Below, piece after piece: positions 31,243 through 42,860 of a stretch of DNA of 64,000 nt. The translations under genes and the position numbers were made by a program. The DNA is from Enterococcus cecorum (lineage in GTDB: Bacteria > Bacillota > Bacilli > Lactobacillales > Enterococcaceae), in contig NZ_JAKUDS010000006.1 in the NCBI RefSeq assembly GCF_023221775.1, positions 42,368 through 106,367 of the forward strand. Reading direction: 5' to 3'. A model generated the notes under the pieces. That model saw only the letters and a program-made list of their open reading frames with translations, was not told the DNA's origin and did not search any database. Position 1 is the first letter of the stretch, and every line of letters starts with the position of its first letter.

Positions 31243-31542
31243 ATGAAGATTCCCACTCCAAAAATAAGTGAAATTTTAGCAGAAGATTTTATGAAGCCAT
31301 ATGGTTTAAGTGCTTATGCTTTAAGTAAACAATTAGGTATCCCAACTTCTCGAATTCAGGACATCTTACATGATCGTCGGAAAATTACTGTTGATACTTC
31401 CATTCGTTTAGGACGTTTTTTTAATGTTTCTCCAAGATATTTTTTAAACCTACAAAATGATCTTGATATACGTGAAGCGGAAGAAAAATCACATGATGAG
31501 TACGACAGAATTATACCTTTTGAAGCAGTAACCCAAGCTTAA
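31243..31542 (+). CDS. higA: HigA-type antitoxin (XRE family)
   Basis: 99 residues. After an N-terminal EILAEDFMKPYGLS segment the helix-turn-helix reads AYALSKQLGIPTSRIQDILHDRRKIT, followed by DTSIRLGRFFNVSPRYFLNLQNDLD, the VapI/HigA signature. Binds and inhibits HigB and represses the shared promoter. GAAAGGA precedes the ATG; a strong terminator follows. Confidence 0.92.
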   Translation: MKIPTPKISEILAEDFMKPYGLSAYALSKQLGIPTSRIQDILHDRRKITVDTSIRLGRFFNVSPRYFLNLQNDLDIREAEEKSHDEYDRIIPFEAVTQA

Positions 31543-31619
31543 TTCAAAGTAAATAATCTTTGAAAGTTGTAGTTCATTCACAATAAACCTAAAATAAAAC
31601 CCTAATTTTACAGTTATTT

Positions 31620-31673
31620 ACCTAAACAGCTTATCTAATGCTTAATAGCTATCATTCAATAAGCTATTTAGGT
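31620..31673 (+). terminator. higBA terminator
   Basis: ACCTAAACAGCTTAT pairs with ATAAGCTATTTAGGT (one mismatch) and is followed by a seven-T run. The rest of the 31543-31830 gap holds nothing I can identify. Confidence 0.8.
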
Positions 31674-31835
31674 ATTTTTTTATCACCAATAAGATTACAT
31701 ACTCTATATTCAAACACTAGCGTAACTTCAAACGAAATTTCTCACATAACCAAAAGCTCGTTCAAACCGATGTTATGACTTATCCTTTCTATTTTTGAGC
31801 ATTCATTGACCAAATCCAACCTCAAAAGCTTAAAA

Positions 31836-31874
31836 AAACACCCCAGACCCATTCGAAATGGTTCTGAGGTGTTT
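31836..31874 (-). terminator. Terminator of the rpsF-ssb-rpsR operon
   Basis: AAACACCCCAGA pairs with TCTGAGGTGTTT, with CCATT/AATGG in the upper stem; T-run on the minus strand. It separates the ribosomal operon from the accessory block that replaced the front of gdpP. Confidence 0.85.
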
Positions 31875-31883
31875 GTATTTATA

Positions 31884-32120
31884 TTAGTCTTCGTTAACGA
31901 ATGGAAGTAATCCCATGATACGTGCGCGTTTGATAGCAACTGTTAATTTACGTTGGTTTTTAGCACCAGTACCAGTTACGCGACGAGGTAAGATTTTTCC
32001 ACGTTCTGAGATAAATCTCTTTAATAATTCAACATCTTTATAATCAACATGTTCAATGTGATTTGCTGCAAGATAGTCTACTTTACGACGTTTACGACCG
32101 CCTCTACGTTGTTGTGCCAT
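31884..32120 (-). CDS. rpsR: 30S ribosomal protein S18
   Basis: 78 residues. [24 protein letters not shown] and [31 protein letters not shown] are diagnostic of S18. Third gene of the rpsF-ssb-rpsR operon. Confidence 0.98.
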   Translation of the reverse strand: MAQQRRGGRKRRKVDYLAANHIEHVDYKDVELLKRFISERGKILPRRVTGTGAKNQRKLTVAIKRARIMGLLPFVNED

Positions 32121-32149
32121 TCTATTTCCCTCCTTATTACAAAAATTAA

Positions 32150-32668
32150 TTAGAATGGTAAATCATCATCTGAAATGTCAATGCTTGATCCGCCAAGTGG
32201 TGTATTACTTGCATCACGGTCAAAGCCAGGCATTCCACTAAATGGTTGAGATGAAGCTGGCTGATCAAAGCTATTGTTATTATTATTAAATGGTTGTGAG
32301 ACAGGATTATCAAAGTTTCCGGCAGCTTGACGACGTTGATCATTAACTGCTTTAGACTCTAATAATTGGAAATTATCGGCAACCACTTCAGTTACGTATA
32401 CGCGTTGACCTTGTTGGTTTTCATAATTTCTCGTTTGAATACGTCCGGTCAAACCAATTAATGTCCCTTTTCTAGCGTAATTTGCTAAAGTTTCAGCTGG
32501 TTTACGCCAAATGACACAATTGATAAAGTCCGTTTCTCTTTCTCCATTTTGGCTGGTAAAATTACGGTTTACAGCTAAACTAAAAGTAGCCACCGCAACA
32601 CCAGAAGAAGTGTAACGTAAATCAGGGTCTCTTGTTAATCTACCTACTAATACAACATTATTAATCAA
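32150..32668 (-). CDS. ssb: Single-stranded DNA-binding protein
   Basis: 172 residues. The OB fold [20 protein letters not shown] ... [21 protein letters not shown] ... [21 protein letters not shown] occupies the first 105 residues. A Gln/Asn/Ser-rich flexible linker follows and the acidic tip ISDDDLPF binds partner proteins. Full length and intact tip mark the main chromosomal SSB. Confidence 0.98.
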   Translation of the reverse strand: MINNVVLVGRLTRDPDLRYTSSGVAVATFSLAVNRNFTSQNGERETDFINCVIWRKPAETLANYARKGTLIGLTGRIQTRNYENQQGQRVYVTEVVADNFQLLESKAVNDQRRQAAGNFDNPVSQPFNNNNNSFDQPASSQPFSGMPGFDRDASNTPLGGSSIDISDDDLPF

Positions 32669-32691
32669 GGCTATTCATCTCCCATCGTTTT

Positions 32692-32707
32692 TGTTTCACG
32701 TGAAACA
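32692..32707. promoter_or_regulatory. parS site 2 (perfect), between ssb and rpsF
   Basis: TGTTTCACGTGAAACA, a perfect 16-bp palindrome identical to the canonical Firmicute parS. Binding site for ParB/Spo0J. Confidence 0.92.
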
Positions 32708-32710
32708 TTC

Positions 32711-33010
32711 TTAAGCTTCTTCTTTAACAATCATGTGACGAATGATGTCTTCATTGATTTTAGCAAGACGATCAAATTCGCTAACAGCGCTAGCGCTTGA
32801 TGGAGAAGATACTTTAACGATGTGATAGATACCTTCGCGGAATCCATTCATTTCATAAGCGAAACGGCGTTTTTCCCAATCTTTAGATTCAAGAACTTCA
32901 GCTCCGTTATCTTTTAAGATTGAATCGAAACGTTCGATTAAAGCAGATTTTGCTTCTTCATCAATGTTTGGACGAATAATGTAAAGAATTTCATATTTCG
33001 TATTTTCCAT
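32711..33010 (-). CDS. rpsF: 30S ribosomal protein S6
   Basis: 99 residues: [53 protein letters not shown] and [21 protein letters not shown]. The frame opens four codons earlier, but GGGAGGTG upstream of MENTKY sets the start. About 80 bases of leader follow the promoter and could hold the S6:S18 autoregulatory structure; I could not confirm its conserved bases. Confidence 0.98.
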   Translation of the reverse strand: MENTKYEILYIIRPNIDEEAKSALIERFDSILKDNGAEVLESKDWEKRRFAYEMNGFREGIYHIVKVSSPSSASAVSEFDRLAKINEDIIRHMIVKEEA

Positions 33011-33094
33011 TGATATGTTCACCTCCCTATGGACTTTGGCCCTTGTATTAACATCAAGAGCAGAGAGAGCAGACTTTGCTACTCACAATGACTT

Positions 33095-33123
33095 ATTATA
33101 CACAGATTTTCAAAGAATTGCAA
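33095..33123 (-). promoter_or_regulatory. Promoter of rpsF-ssb-rpsR
   Basis: Minus strand TTGCAA, 17-base spacer, TATAAT, about 85 bases upstream of rpsF. Confidence 0.8.
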
Positions 33124-33221
33124 AGGTTTTTCACGCATTTTTTTAATTAACCTTGCTACTTATTAAATACGTGAAATCTAGATCAAAGCTTTTTTTCTTG
33201 AAAAATTTTTTCTACAAAAAA

Positions 33222-33259
33222 TCTCCATCTAACTTTCTACTATTTAAAGCTAGATGGAG
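33222..33259 (-). terminator. Terminator of the membrane EEP hydrolase gene
   Basis: TCTCCATCTA pairs with TAGATGGAG and is followed by a T-run on the minus strand, immediately after the stop codon. Confidence 0.8.
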
Positions 33260-33264
33260 GCGTT

Positions 33265-34338
33265 TTACTTAATTTCAAATGTCATCGTGACTGGGTTGTG
33301 GTCGGAATATTGGAAGTGATGGTCCCAAACTTTGAGGTGCTTGACTTGAATATCTGCTGACACGATAAAGCCATCGACCAAATTCACATAGCTATCTTTG
33401 GTAAAGGGACGGTCATTGGCACGGACTGAAGGGATTTTCGCAGCGACAATATCTTGATTCACCAGGGTAAAACCAGCTGGAAGGTCGGCTTTAGGGAAGG
33501 GATGCGTCCAAGTTAGTGTTTGTTTTTTCGTGCCAAACAGACTTGGGGTATCGCCTAATACATCGTGGTTATAATCGCCACCGACAATCACTGCATAGCC
33601 TTTTTGCTGATAAAGCTGCATGTATTTGGCTAACTTTTTGATTTGGGCTGCTTGGATGGACTGATCTTTGGTAAAGGCCGACAAATGCACATTGATTAAA
33701 GCCAGTGGTTTTGGCGTGGTAGCAATCAAACTAATCGTAAAGGCACGGTCATAATCGGTAAACTTATTCAAATTGGTTTCAATCGGCAGCTGATAACGCG
33801 TGCTTTTATGAATCTTTTCGCGACTAAGTGTCAACAAGCCACTCTGACTCTTGCCAATGGGTTCGGTAAATGGATAAAACAGATACGCCGAATCATAATT
33901 TAACGCAAAGGCCGCATTCATCTCAGGCATGGCTTGCATGATATTCTTTTCTTGTGGAATATGGTAAGAACGTGTGGCATCTGAATCCACTTCTTGTAAG
34001 AGTACAAAATCGGCTTGGGTTTGCTTGACTTGCTTGATAATCCCCTCAAGATTTTGTGCTACATTTTGCTTGCTAAACCCACGCGCATACTTTCCCCCAT
34101 CCATAAAGAAGCTATAATTGTGGGGATTGGCTGCATAACCAATATTAAATGTTGTAATTTTATATTCTTTTTTATCGTTATTTTCATCCGTTGCTTTCTG
34201 TGCTTGCTTAATTTCTATCGCTTGGTTATCCGGCAGGCGATGATAGCTGAAAAAGAGATAAGCTAAATAACTAGCAAACACCAAAATAAATAACACAATC
34301 AAAACAATAAACACACGTAATATTTTCATTTTCTTCAT
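33265..34338 (-). CDS. Membrane-anchored endonuclease/exonuclease/phosphatase-family hydrolase
   Basis: 357 residues. One N-terminal membrane helix (LRVFIVLIVLFILVFASYLAYLFF), then an extracellular EEP-fold domain: TTFNIGYAA, FVLLQEVDSDATRSYH, LALINVHLSAF, AVIVGGDYNHDVLGD and YSDHNPVTMTFE. Metal-binding Glu, the Asp-x-Asn pair and the final His are all present. A secreted or surface phosphodiesterase, perhaps acting on extracellular DNA or lipids. It overlaps the upstream YjbR-like gene by four bases. The soluble paralogue is at 5573-6370. Confidence 0.87.
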   Translation of the reverse strand: MKKMKILRVFIVLIVLFILVFASYLAYLFFSYHRLPDNQAIEIKQAQKATDENNDKKEYKITTFNIGYAANPHNYSFFMDGGKYARGFSKQNVAQNLEGIIKQVKQTQADFVLLQEVDSDATRSYHIPQEKNIMQAMPEMNAAFALNYDSAYLFYPFTEPIGKSQSGLLTLSREKIHKSTRYQLPIETNLNKFTDYDRAFTISLIATTPKPLALINVHLSAFTKDQSIQAAQIKKLAKYMQLYQQKGYAVIVGGDYNHDVLGDTPSLFGTKKQTLTWTHPFPKADLPAGFTLVNQDIVAAKIPSVRANDRPFTKDSYVNLVDGFIVSADIQVKHLKVWDHHFQYSDHNPVTMTFEIK

Positions 34339-34706
34339 AAGGTCCTCAAATAACTTTCTTGAATTAAATCTTTTAGCAAGGGTTCCTGAACTTTGTGAAT
34401 ATCCAGGCTGATCCAGTATTTTTTGTTCATATGATAGCCAGGATAAACACCTGATTGACTGGTCAGGATTTCACGCTCCTCGGGATTGACTTTAACGTTG
34501 ACAATCTCAAGCAGCGAGTCTTTTGGAAAAGAAATCGCATCCTCAGCTAGTCCGAGTTTTTCAGGGGAAATCTTCATGTACAAGGCAAACCATTTTTGAT
34601 TGCGGGTATGGCGAAACACAAGAAATTCAGGATGTTTGTTAAAAATCCGCTCGCCTTCAATCTCAAACTGCGCTTTTATCCAGGATTGTAACGCTGCTTT
34701 TTCCAT
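34335..34706 (-). CDS. MmcQ/YjbR-family protein
   Basis: 123 residues: a CyaY-like alpha-beta fold (LVFRHTRNQKWFALYMKISPEKLG ... VNVKVNPEEREILTSQSGVYPGYHMNKKYWISLDI). The NVKVxPEE and PGYHMNKKxW motifs mark the MmcQ/YjbR DNA-binding-like family, whose role is not established. Translationally coupled to the membrane EEP hydrolase. Confidence 0.85.
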   Translation of the reverse strand: MEKAALQSWIKAQFEIEGERIFNKHPEFLVFRHTRNQKWFALYMKISPEKLGLAEDAISFPKDSLLEIVNVKVNPEEREILTSQSGVYPGYHMNKKYWISLDIHKVQEPLLKDLIQESYLRTL

Positions 34707-34860
34707 TTTCAGTCCTTCTTTCTTTCATGAACTTCTTTATTATACGCGAAAAAATCCTTTGAAATCAATGAATTGAGCCTAAATATCCGAAAAACAGGCA
34801 TTCAAACGCTTCCTGTCTAAGTGCAAGATTACTCGAAAAAAAAAAACAAGCAACAACGAA

Positions 34861-34904
34861 AAAAACTCACAGCTTCCTCCAAAGCAAGAGTTAGCTGTGA
34901 GTTT
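34861..34904 (-). terminator. gyrB-gyrA terminator
   Basis: AAAACTCACAGCT pairs perfectly with AGCTGTGAGTTTT, about 22 bases past the gyrA stop on the minus strand. Confidence 0.85.
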
Positions 34905-34907
34905 TCA

Positions 34908-34923
34908 TTGTTTCACGTGGAAC
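34908..34923. promoter_or_regulatory. parS-like site 3 (after gyrA)
   Basis: TGTTTCACGTGGAACT has two differences from the parS consensus. It lies between the gyrA stop and its terminator. Confidence 0.5.
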
Positions 34924-34926
34924 TTT

Positions 34927-37431
34927 TTATTCCGTTTCGTCTGGTGTATCCGGAGCCTCTGAACTTTCAGTATTTGCTTGAGATTCTGATACCTCTTCGT
35001 CTTCTTCTGGTTCAACGGTTGTCATGGTTACAACTTTGGTATCTTCTTCCATCTTCATTAGACGCACACCCAAAGTCGCACGGCCGGTTTGCGAGACAGA
35101 ATCAACGTTAAAGCGGATGATGACCCCTTTATCGGTAATCAATAAGATGTCTTCGCTACCATCAACGGTTGTAAGTCCGGCAAGTGGGCCATTTTTCTCG
35201 GTAATATTGGCCGTCTTAATTCCTTTACCGCCACGGCCTTTGACTGGATATTCGCTAGCGGCGGTGCGTTTGCCATAACCATTTTCGGTAATGACTAGCA
35301 CTTCTTGGTTATCACTAATGACCGAACTTCCAACGACATAATCACCTTCACGCAACTTAATTCCGCGCACCCCAGCAGCTGTACGTCCCATATCACGGAC
35401 TTGACTTTCTTCAAAGCGGACGGAATAACCATCATGCGTCCCAATGATAATCGTATTTTCGCCATTGGTTTCGACAATATTGACCAGTTCATCGCCTTCT
35501 TTTAAGCCAATCGCAATCAAACCGTTGCTGCGAATATTTGCAAAGGCAGTTACTTCAGTACGTTTTACCACACCGTATTTAGTAGTAAAGAATAGGTAAC
35601 GACCCGCTGTTGGTTGGCTGCTGACTGGGATAATCGCTTGAATCAACTCATTAGAATCAATGCCTAATAAGTTAATCACTGGAATTCCTTTGGCAGCGCG
35701 ACCGTATTCTGGAATTTCGTAACCTTTTGCTTTATAAACTTTTCCTTGGTTAGTAAAGAATAAGAGCGTGTCATGGGTTGAACAAGAGACTAGGGTTTTC
35801 ACAAAGTCTTCATCGTGGACACCCATTCCTTGTACCCCACGACCGCCGCGACGTTGAGCTCTAAATTCACTCTTCGCCAGGCGTTTAATATAACCTTTAT
35901 TCGTTAATGTAATAACAACTTCTTCTTCTTCAATTAAGTCTTCATCTTCTAAACTCAAGACTTCACCGACCAATAATTCGGTTCTGCGGTCATCGCCAAA
36001 ACGCGCACCGATTTCACCTAGTTCTGTTCTGATAATTTCTACGACACGTTCTGGTTTAGCTAAGATATCGGCTAAATCCGCAATCAAAGCAAGTAAGTCT
36101 TGGTATTCATTTTCAATCTTCTCGCGTTCCAAACCGGTCAAACGGCGCAAACGCATATCCAAAATCGCTTGGGCTTGACGATCGCTAAAAGCAAAACGTT
36201 CAATCATCGTTTGTTTCGCTTCATCATCGGAATTCGAACTACGAATAATATGAATAATTTCATCAATATGATCTAAAGCAATGCGCAAACCTTCTAAGAT
36301 ATGGGCACGGGCTTCAGCTTTTTTCTTTTCAAATTCAGTACGTCTGGTGATGACTTCTTTTTGGAAATCTAGATAATCGACCAAGATGCGTTTTAGACTT
36401 AAAATCTTTGGCACCCCGTTTTCGATGGCTAGCATATTAATCCCAAATGAAGATTGCAAGGCAGTGAGTTTGTATAAGTTATTTAAAATCACTGAAGCAC
36501 TCACATCGCGGCGCACATCGATGACAATTCGCATGCCTTCGCGGTTGGATTCATCGCGCAAATCGGTAATCCCTTCGACGCGTTTGTCTCGATGCAATTC
36601 AGAAATACGCTCAATTAATTTGGCTTTGTTGACCATATAAGGCAACTCAGTCACTAAGATGCGTTCTTTTCCGTTTGGCATCTGCGTGATTTCGACTTTC
36701 GCACGCACCGTAATCGTACCCTTACCTGTTTCGTAAGCACGGCGAATACCTGATTTGCCCATCACCAAACCACCAGTTGGGAAGTCTGGCCCAGGTAGGA
36801 CTTCCATCAATTCGTTGGTCGTCACATCAGGATTGTCCATTAATAAATTCAACGCAGCGATGACTTCGCGTAAGTTATGCGGTGGAATATTCGTCGCCAT
36901 CCCCACGGCAATCCCGGTCGTCCCATTGACCAATAAATTTGGAAAACGCGCAGGCAAGACAACGGGTTCTTTTTCGCTGTCATCATAGTTGCCTTGGAAA
37001 TCAACGGTGTTTTTATTAATATCACGAATCATTTCCAAAGCGAGTTTACTCATGCGGGCCTCGGTATAACGCATCGCCGCAGCACTATCGCCATCCACCG
37101 AGCCGAAGTTTCCATGACCATCAACAAGCATATTCCGATAACTAAATGGTTGCGCCATCCGCACCATTGACTCATAAATCGCACTATCCCCGTGTGGATG
37201 GTATTTACCCATGACATCCCCAACGATACGCGCTGATTTTTTGTGTGGTTTATCTGGCGTCACACCGAGTTCATTCATTCCATATAAAATACGACGATGC
37301 ACCGGCTTTAATCCGTCACGAACATCTGGTAAAGCCCGGGCAACGATAACACTCATGGCATAATCAATAAAAGAGGTTTTCATCTCGCTGGCTAGATTGA
37401 CGTCATGAATATTTTGATTTTTATCTTCCAT
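34927..37431 (-). CDS. gyrA: DNA gyrase subunit A
   Basis: 834 residues. Breakage-reunion domain with the quinolone-determining region [20 protein letters not shown]: Ser83 and Glu87 equivalents carry the usual susceptible residues. The catalytic Tyr lies in [11 protein letters not shown]. The C-terminal beta-pinwheel contains the GyrA box [10 protein letters not shown]. The acidic tail ending PDTPDETE is normal. Follows gyrB by 19 bases in the usual origin-proximal order. Confidence 0.98.
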   Translation of the reverse strand: MEDKNQNIHDVNLASEMKTSFIDYAMSVIVARALPDVRDGLKPVHRRILYGMNELGVTPDKPHKKSARIVGDVMGKYHPHGDSAIYESMVRMAQPFSYRNMLVDGHGNFGSVDGDSAAAMRYTEARMSKLALEMIRDINKNTVDFQGNYDDSEKEPVVLPARFPNLLVNGTTGIAVGMATNIPPHNLREVIAALNLLMDNPDVTTNELMEVLPGPDFPTGGLVMGKSGIRRAYETGKGTITVRAKVEITQMPNGKERILVTELPYMVNKAKLIERISELHRDKRVEGITDLRDESNREGMRIVIDVRRDVSASVILNNLYKLTALQSSFGINMLAIENGVPKILSLKRILVDYLDFQKEVITRRTEFEKKKAEARAHILEGLRIALDHIDEIIHIIRSSNSDDEAKQTMIERFAFSDRQAQAILDMRLRRLTGLEREKIENEYQDLLALIADLADILAKPERVVEIIRTELGEIGARFGDDRRTELLVGEVLSLEDEDLIEEEEVVITLTNKGYIKRLAKSEFRAQRRGGRGVQGMGVHDEDFVKTLVSCSTHDTLLFFTNQGKVYKAKGYEIPEYGRAAKGIPVINLLGIDSNELIQAIIPVSSQPTAGRYLFFTTKYGVVKRTEVTAFANIRSNGLIAIGLKEGDELVNIVETNGENTIIIGTHDGYSVRFEESQVRDMGRTAAGVRGIKLREGDYVVGSSVISDNQEVLVITENGYGKRTAASEYPVKGRGGKGIKTANITEKNGPLAGLTTVDGSEDILLITDKGVIIRFNVDSVSQTGRATLGVRLMKMEEDTKVVTMTTVEPEEDEEVSESQANTESSEAPDTPDETE

Positions 37432-37450
37432 TTTCGATTTCCCCTCCTGA

Positions 37451-39400
<1,950 letters not shown>

Positions 39401-39426
39401 TTACTCACATTTGACTCTAGAAAAAT

Positions 39427-40566
39427 CTAAAGTCCGCTCCTTTCTTCACTTGCTTTGGTTTGAATTGTTCCATGTGAAACATAATAAATCTCTGGTTCTA
39501 ATGTCATTTTATCTTTTAAATGATTGAGAGTCGTGGTCGTTAAGAAAGTCTGCACCTTGTTTTCAATCGTTTGTAAAAGATGGAGCTGTCTTAAATCATC
39601 TAACTCACTCATCACATCATCTAATAACAAAATCGGATATTCACCCGTTTCTTGATGCATCAGGTCAATCTCTGCCAATTTAACACTTAAAGCTGTGGTG
39701 CGTTGCTGACCTTGCGAGCCAAAGTTTTGCACGTTTTTGCCATTGATAAAGAATAACAAATCATCACGGTGAGGGCCAATTAACGTGCTTTGGCGTTGAC
39801 GTTCTTTGTCGAGCTGTTCAGCTAACTTGGCTTGGTATTCCGCTTGAATTTGCGCTAAATCTAGACTTTCTAAATGCTTTAACGTACTGTCATATTGCAA
39901 CGTCAACTGCTCTTTTTCCTGGCTGATTTTTTGATGCAAACCATTTGCCCAATGCTCCAATTCTTTCGTGAACTGCGCGCGGGTCAATAACACTTTGCTG
40001 CCATGTTCGACAAGTTGTTCGGTCAATATTTCAAAATAAACAGCATCAAATTTCTGATTGATGGCTGCCTGTTTCAAATATTGATTGCGCTGCTTTAAGA
40101 TTTTTTGATACTGTTGCAACTCATATAAATAGACCCGATTCATCTGGCCAATCTCCATATCGAGAAACTTGCGGCGAACTTGAGGACTACCCTTGACAAG
40201 AGATAGATCTTCTGGGGCAAATAAAATCACATTCATTTGTCCGATATAGCTGCTTAAAAGTTTTTGTTCGATATGATTGACCTTGCATTTGCGGCCCTTC
40301 TTGGTTAAAAATAACTCTAAAGGAATCTGCTGGTGACCTTTTTTGACCTCACCAAATAAATAAGCCTGATCGCCCTCAAAGGAAATCAACTCTTGTTCGT
40401 TGTTGGTACGATGACTTTTGGTAAGCGCCAGGCAATAAATACTTTCTAAAATATTGGTCTTGCCCTGCGCATTATCTCCCAAAAAAATCACTAAATTCTT
40501 CTTGAAGTCTAGACTTAATTCCTCATAATTGCGAAAATGCTTTAATTGTAGTTTATTCAGAAACAT
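39427..40566 (-). CDS. recF: DNA replication and repair protein RecF
   Basis: 379 residues, an SMC-like ATPase that loads RecA at gaps. Walker A GDNAQGKTNILE at about 34, signature GSQGQQRTTALSVKLAE and Walker B PILLLDDVMSELD. The start MFLNKLQLKHFRNYEEL is the classical RecF N-terminus and has GAGGAAG upstream; it overlaps the end of yaaA by 14 bases. A parS-like site sits in its last codons. Confidence 0.97.
   Translation of the reverse strand: MFLNKLQLKHFRNYEELSLDFKKNLVIFLGDNAQGKTNILESIYCLALTKSHRTNNEQELISFEGDQAYLFGEVKKGHQQIPLELFLTKKGRKCKVNHIEQKLLSSYIGQMNVILFAPEDLSLVKGSPQVRRKFLDMEIGQMNRVYLYELQQYQKILKQRNQYLKQAAINQKFDAVYFEILTEQLVEHGSKVLLTRAQFTKELEHWANGLHQKISQEKEQLTLQYDSTLKHLESLDLAQIQAEYQAKLAEQLDKERQRQSTLIGPHRDDLLFFINGKNVQNFGSQGQQRTTALSVKLAEIDLMHQETGEYPILLLDDVMSELDDLRQLHLLQTIENKVQTFLTTTTLNHLKDKMTLEPEIYYVSHGTIQTKASEERSGL
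39466..39481. promoter_or_regulatory. parS-like site 4 (3' end of recF)
   Basis: TGTTCCATGTGAAACA differs from TGTTNCACGTGAAACA at one position. Confidence 0.6.
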
Positions 40567-40801
40567 GATCTGCTTCCTCATTTTTCTCAGGTGCGCTGAT
40601 AAAGAACGTCCCTTCGCTTGTTTCGACCATCATTCCGGCATAAAGCTTGCGGCCACGGCGGTTTTCTAACTCACCATTAACGTACACCGCATTTTCCGCC
40701 AAATACCATTTAGCTTGTCCGCCACTTGCGATAATGTTGGCTTCTTTTAATAGCTGCCCAAGTGTCATAAATTCACTTTGTAAGAAAATTTTTTGTTTCA
40801 T
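40553..40801 (-). CDS. yaaA: S4-domain RNA-binding protein YaaA
   Basis: 82 residues. S4-like fold MTLGQLLKEANIIASGGQAKWYLAENAVYVNGELENRRGRKL, the small protein always found between dnaN and recF in Firmicutes. GAGG six bases before MKQK sets the start. In this genome an accessory island (41.0-44.2 kb) separates it from dnaN. Confidence 0.95.
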   Translation of the reverse strand: MKQKIFLQSEFMTLGQLLKEANIIASGGQAKWYLAENAVYVNGELENRRGRKLYAGMMVETSEGTFFISAPEKNEEADHVSE

Positions 40802-41017
40802 TTTCATCCTCAATTCTTTTTAAGGCGTACACAGATATTATACCTTTTTTGCGGTCAGAAAACAAATGAATATCCAGTTTTAAACGGTTATTTTTCGATT
40901 TCAGCTATTTTAGTGCTTTTAAGGTTTTTTGCTTGCTTTAGGCCAAATCTGCTTAAACATAAAACTAGCCGCTTGTACGTTTGGGAAAGCTTTTCTGAAA
41001 ATAGCCAAAGCATAACA

Positions 41018-41047
41018 AAAAAAGCAGCCATTTCACCAACAGCTGCC
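41018..41047 (-). terminator. Terminator of the AbrB-like antitoxin gene
   Basis: GGCAGC pairs with GCTGC, followed by TTTTTTTG on the minus strand, eight bases after the stop. Confidence 0.7.
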
Positions 41048-41054
41048 AGGGGGA

Positions 41055-41399
41055 CTAGCTATTTAAACCGATTTCTCTTGCCAATTCTTCTTTGGTCATC
41101 CATGCTTGAGTTGCTAGCGTTTCATCTACCATTTGATGCAACTGATCATTAATCCTTTGTTTTCTTTGTGTAAATTCTTGGATAATTTGTTCACCACTGT
41201 ACCCCTCTTTAATAATATCTTTCAAGATTTCAGTGGAAAAATCGAAAAAGTCGTACTCTTCCTGAACAAAAGTATAAAAAATCCCATTTTCAACTTTTTT
41301 AACATCGAGCATAACCCCACTTGGAATATTGAACGATTTTGGAACAGTTACCATAATTGAATTTCCTTGCTTCATCGTCTTTGTATATATAGCGACCAC
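41055..41399 (-). CDS. AbrB/MazE-type antitoxin-like protein
   Basis: 114 residues. The swapped-hairpin AbrB domain is visible at the start (KTMKQGNSIMVTVPKSFNIPSGVMLDV). The rest is acidic and helical (TEILKDIIKEGYSGEQIIQEF ... MTKEELAREIGLNS), like PemI/MazE-type antitoxins. I use the GTG with AGGA five bases upstream; an internal ATG is possible. No toxin gene adjoins it, so it is an orphan antitoxin or a stand-alone regulator. Part of the island inserted between yaaA and dnaN. Confidence 0.7.
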   Translation of the reverse strand: MVAIYTKTMKQGNSIMVTVPKSFNIPSGVMLDVKKVENGIFYTFVQEEYDFFDFSTEILKDIIKEGYSGEQIIQEFTQRKQRINDQLHQMVDETLATQAWMTKEELAREIGLNS

Positions 41400-41485
41400 C
41401 TCTTCCTTGATTGTTTTTGCTATGTTTATTTTAAACTTATCAAACTTACTTTGCCACTTTCACCCACCGATTGAAAGCAAAAAAA

Positions 41486-41518
41486 TACGCCAAGCAAGAA
41501 ACCCTTACTTGACGGTAC
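41486..41518 (-). terminator. Terminator of the MFS transporter gene
   Basis: CGTCAAG and CTTGGCG pair (one G-T) with a stretch of seven T a few bases later on the minus strand. Confidence 0.6.
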
Positions 41519-41527
41519 TTTTCATGA

Positions 41528-42739
41528 TTATTTACCTAGCATCAGTAGTTTGTATAAGACCACTGAAAGGATGACACCGATGCCACAAATCAGCATCACA
41601 AGCAGATTGGCCGGATTTAAGATAAAGCCAAATACAATCGATCCGACTGGCATAAAGAGAATGGCAATTGTAAAAATAACAGAGTATACTCTTCCAACAT
41701 ATTCACTATCGACACTCTTTTGAACAATCGTAAAGAACTGGATATTAAACATGGTTAAAAATCCACCCATCAAAGCAAATGGCACCAATGATAGATAAGC
41801 ATTTTTGAATACAGCATCTTGCAAGGGTAAAAGTGCAATTGATAAGCCACACAAAACTAAGAATAATAACATTTTATTTTGCGAAACTTCTTTTTGTTTA
41901 TTTTTTGAAAGCTTGGTATTCACAGCTGAAAAGACAATCGCTCCCACCGATTCAGCAATTAACGCTGCACCGAAAAAGTTGCTCATCTCTTTTGCAAAAT
42001 AGTTATTTAAATAAGGCATACTCAAGTTATACCCACTCAAAAAGAAATTCACCATCGTCGAAATAATTAACAGATACATAATCGTTTTGTGCTTGAACAT
42101 ATACTGCAAACCCTCTGTAATTTGCTTGAATACCGACTCTTTTTTCTTTTTTTCTTTGGGTGGTAGTTGAATCACGATTTTACTAGAGATGAAAGCCGAG
42201 AATAGAAACGTTGCGGCATTAAACAGATAAGAAACTTTCAGGCCGAATAACTGCCAGACGAGAACCCCAATACTTGGCGAGGCAATCGAGAAAATTTCTT
42301 TTGCCAGCGTAAAACGTGAAAAGTGCGTCTCGATATAGTCTTCAGTAATACTTTCCTTAATCATCGCATTGTAGCTCGGGCTGTTATACGTGGACAAAAT
42401 CGCAAGTACGATATTGCCAATCAGCATCGCCAAGTACAAATAAGGTGTATCTAGGAATAAAAAGCCAATCAAACAAGTTATCCCACTCAGAAAGTCAGTG
42501 ACGATCAAGATTTTTTTACGGTTCACTTTATCAGCAAAAGCACCTGCAAATAAATTAAAGACAATCCCAATCATCGTTTCTGAGGACTGATACAAGGACA
42601 TCAACAACGGCCTACTCGCAAAAACGGAGACCAAAATCATCTTGTTGGCATAATCAAATACCGCATTTCCTACCCTTGAAGTAATACTCGACAGCATGAT
42701 ACGATTCGAGTTTTGCAAATCCACATTTTTCTGTCTCAT
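41528..42739 (-). CDS. Major facilitator superfamily efflux transporter
   Basis: 403 residues with about twelve membrane helices. Motif A variant GAFADKVNRKKILIVTD lies between helices 2 and 3, and a central basic loop (PPKEKKKKESVFKQI) separates the two halves. It resembles the Mef/enterobactin-exporter-like MFS_3 group (drug or siderophore export); substrate not decidable. AGAAGGTG precedes the ATG. Single-gene unit in the yaaA-dnaN island. Confidence 0.85.
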   Translation of the reverse strand: MRQKNVDLQNSNRIMLSSITSRVGNAVFDYANKMILVSVFASRPLLMSLYQSSETMIGIVFNLFAGAFADKVNRKKILIVTDFLSGITCLIGFLFLDTPYLYLAMLIGNIVLAILSTYNSPSYNAMIKESITEDYIETHFSRFTLAKEIFSIASPSIGVLVWQLFGLKVSYLFNAATFLFSAFISSKIVIQLPPKEKKKKESVFKQITEGLQYMFKHKTIMYLLIISTMVNFFLSGYNLSMPYLNNYFAKEMSNFFGAALIAESVGAIVFSAVNTKLSKNKQKEVSQNKMLLFLVLCGLSIALLPLQDAVFKNAYLSLVPFALMGGFLTMFNIQFFTIVQKSVDSEYVGRVYSVIFTIAILFMPVGSIVFGFILNPANLLVMLICGIGVILSVVLYKLLMLGK

Positions 42740-42860
42740 TCTTTCACCTTCTTCTCACTTTTTTTTAATGTTTTAAAAGGATAACACATTTTATTTCCGA
42801 ATACAAGATAAAATTTGCGGAATAATAAAAAACAGAAAAATAAAAAATGCTTATATTACT

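Noticed and set aside
31543..31830. Leftover 5' end of gdpP near rpsR
   Set aside because: No hydrophobic helices or PAS-like residues in any frame; only the higBA terminator is present.
33150..33185. Another repeat A copy near rpsF
   Set aside because: Only about 16 bases (CTACTTATTAAATACG) match; too short to claim.
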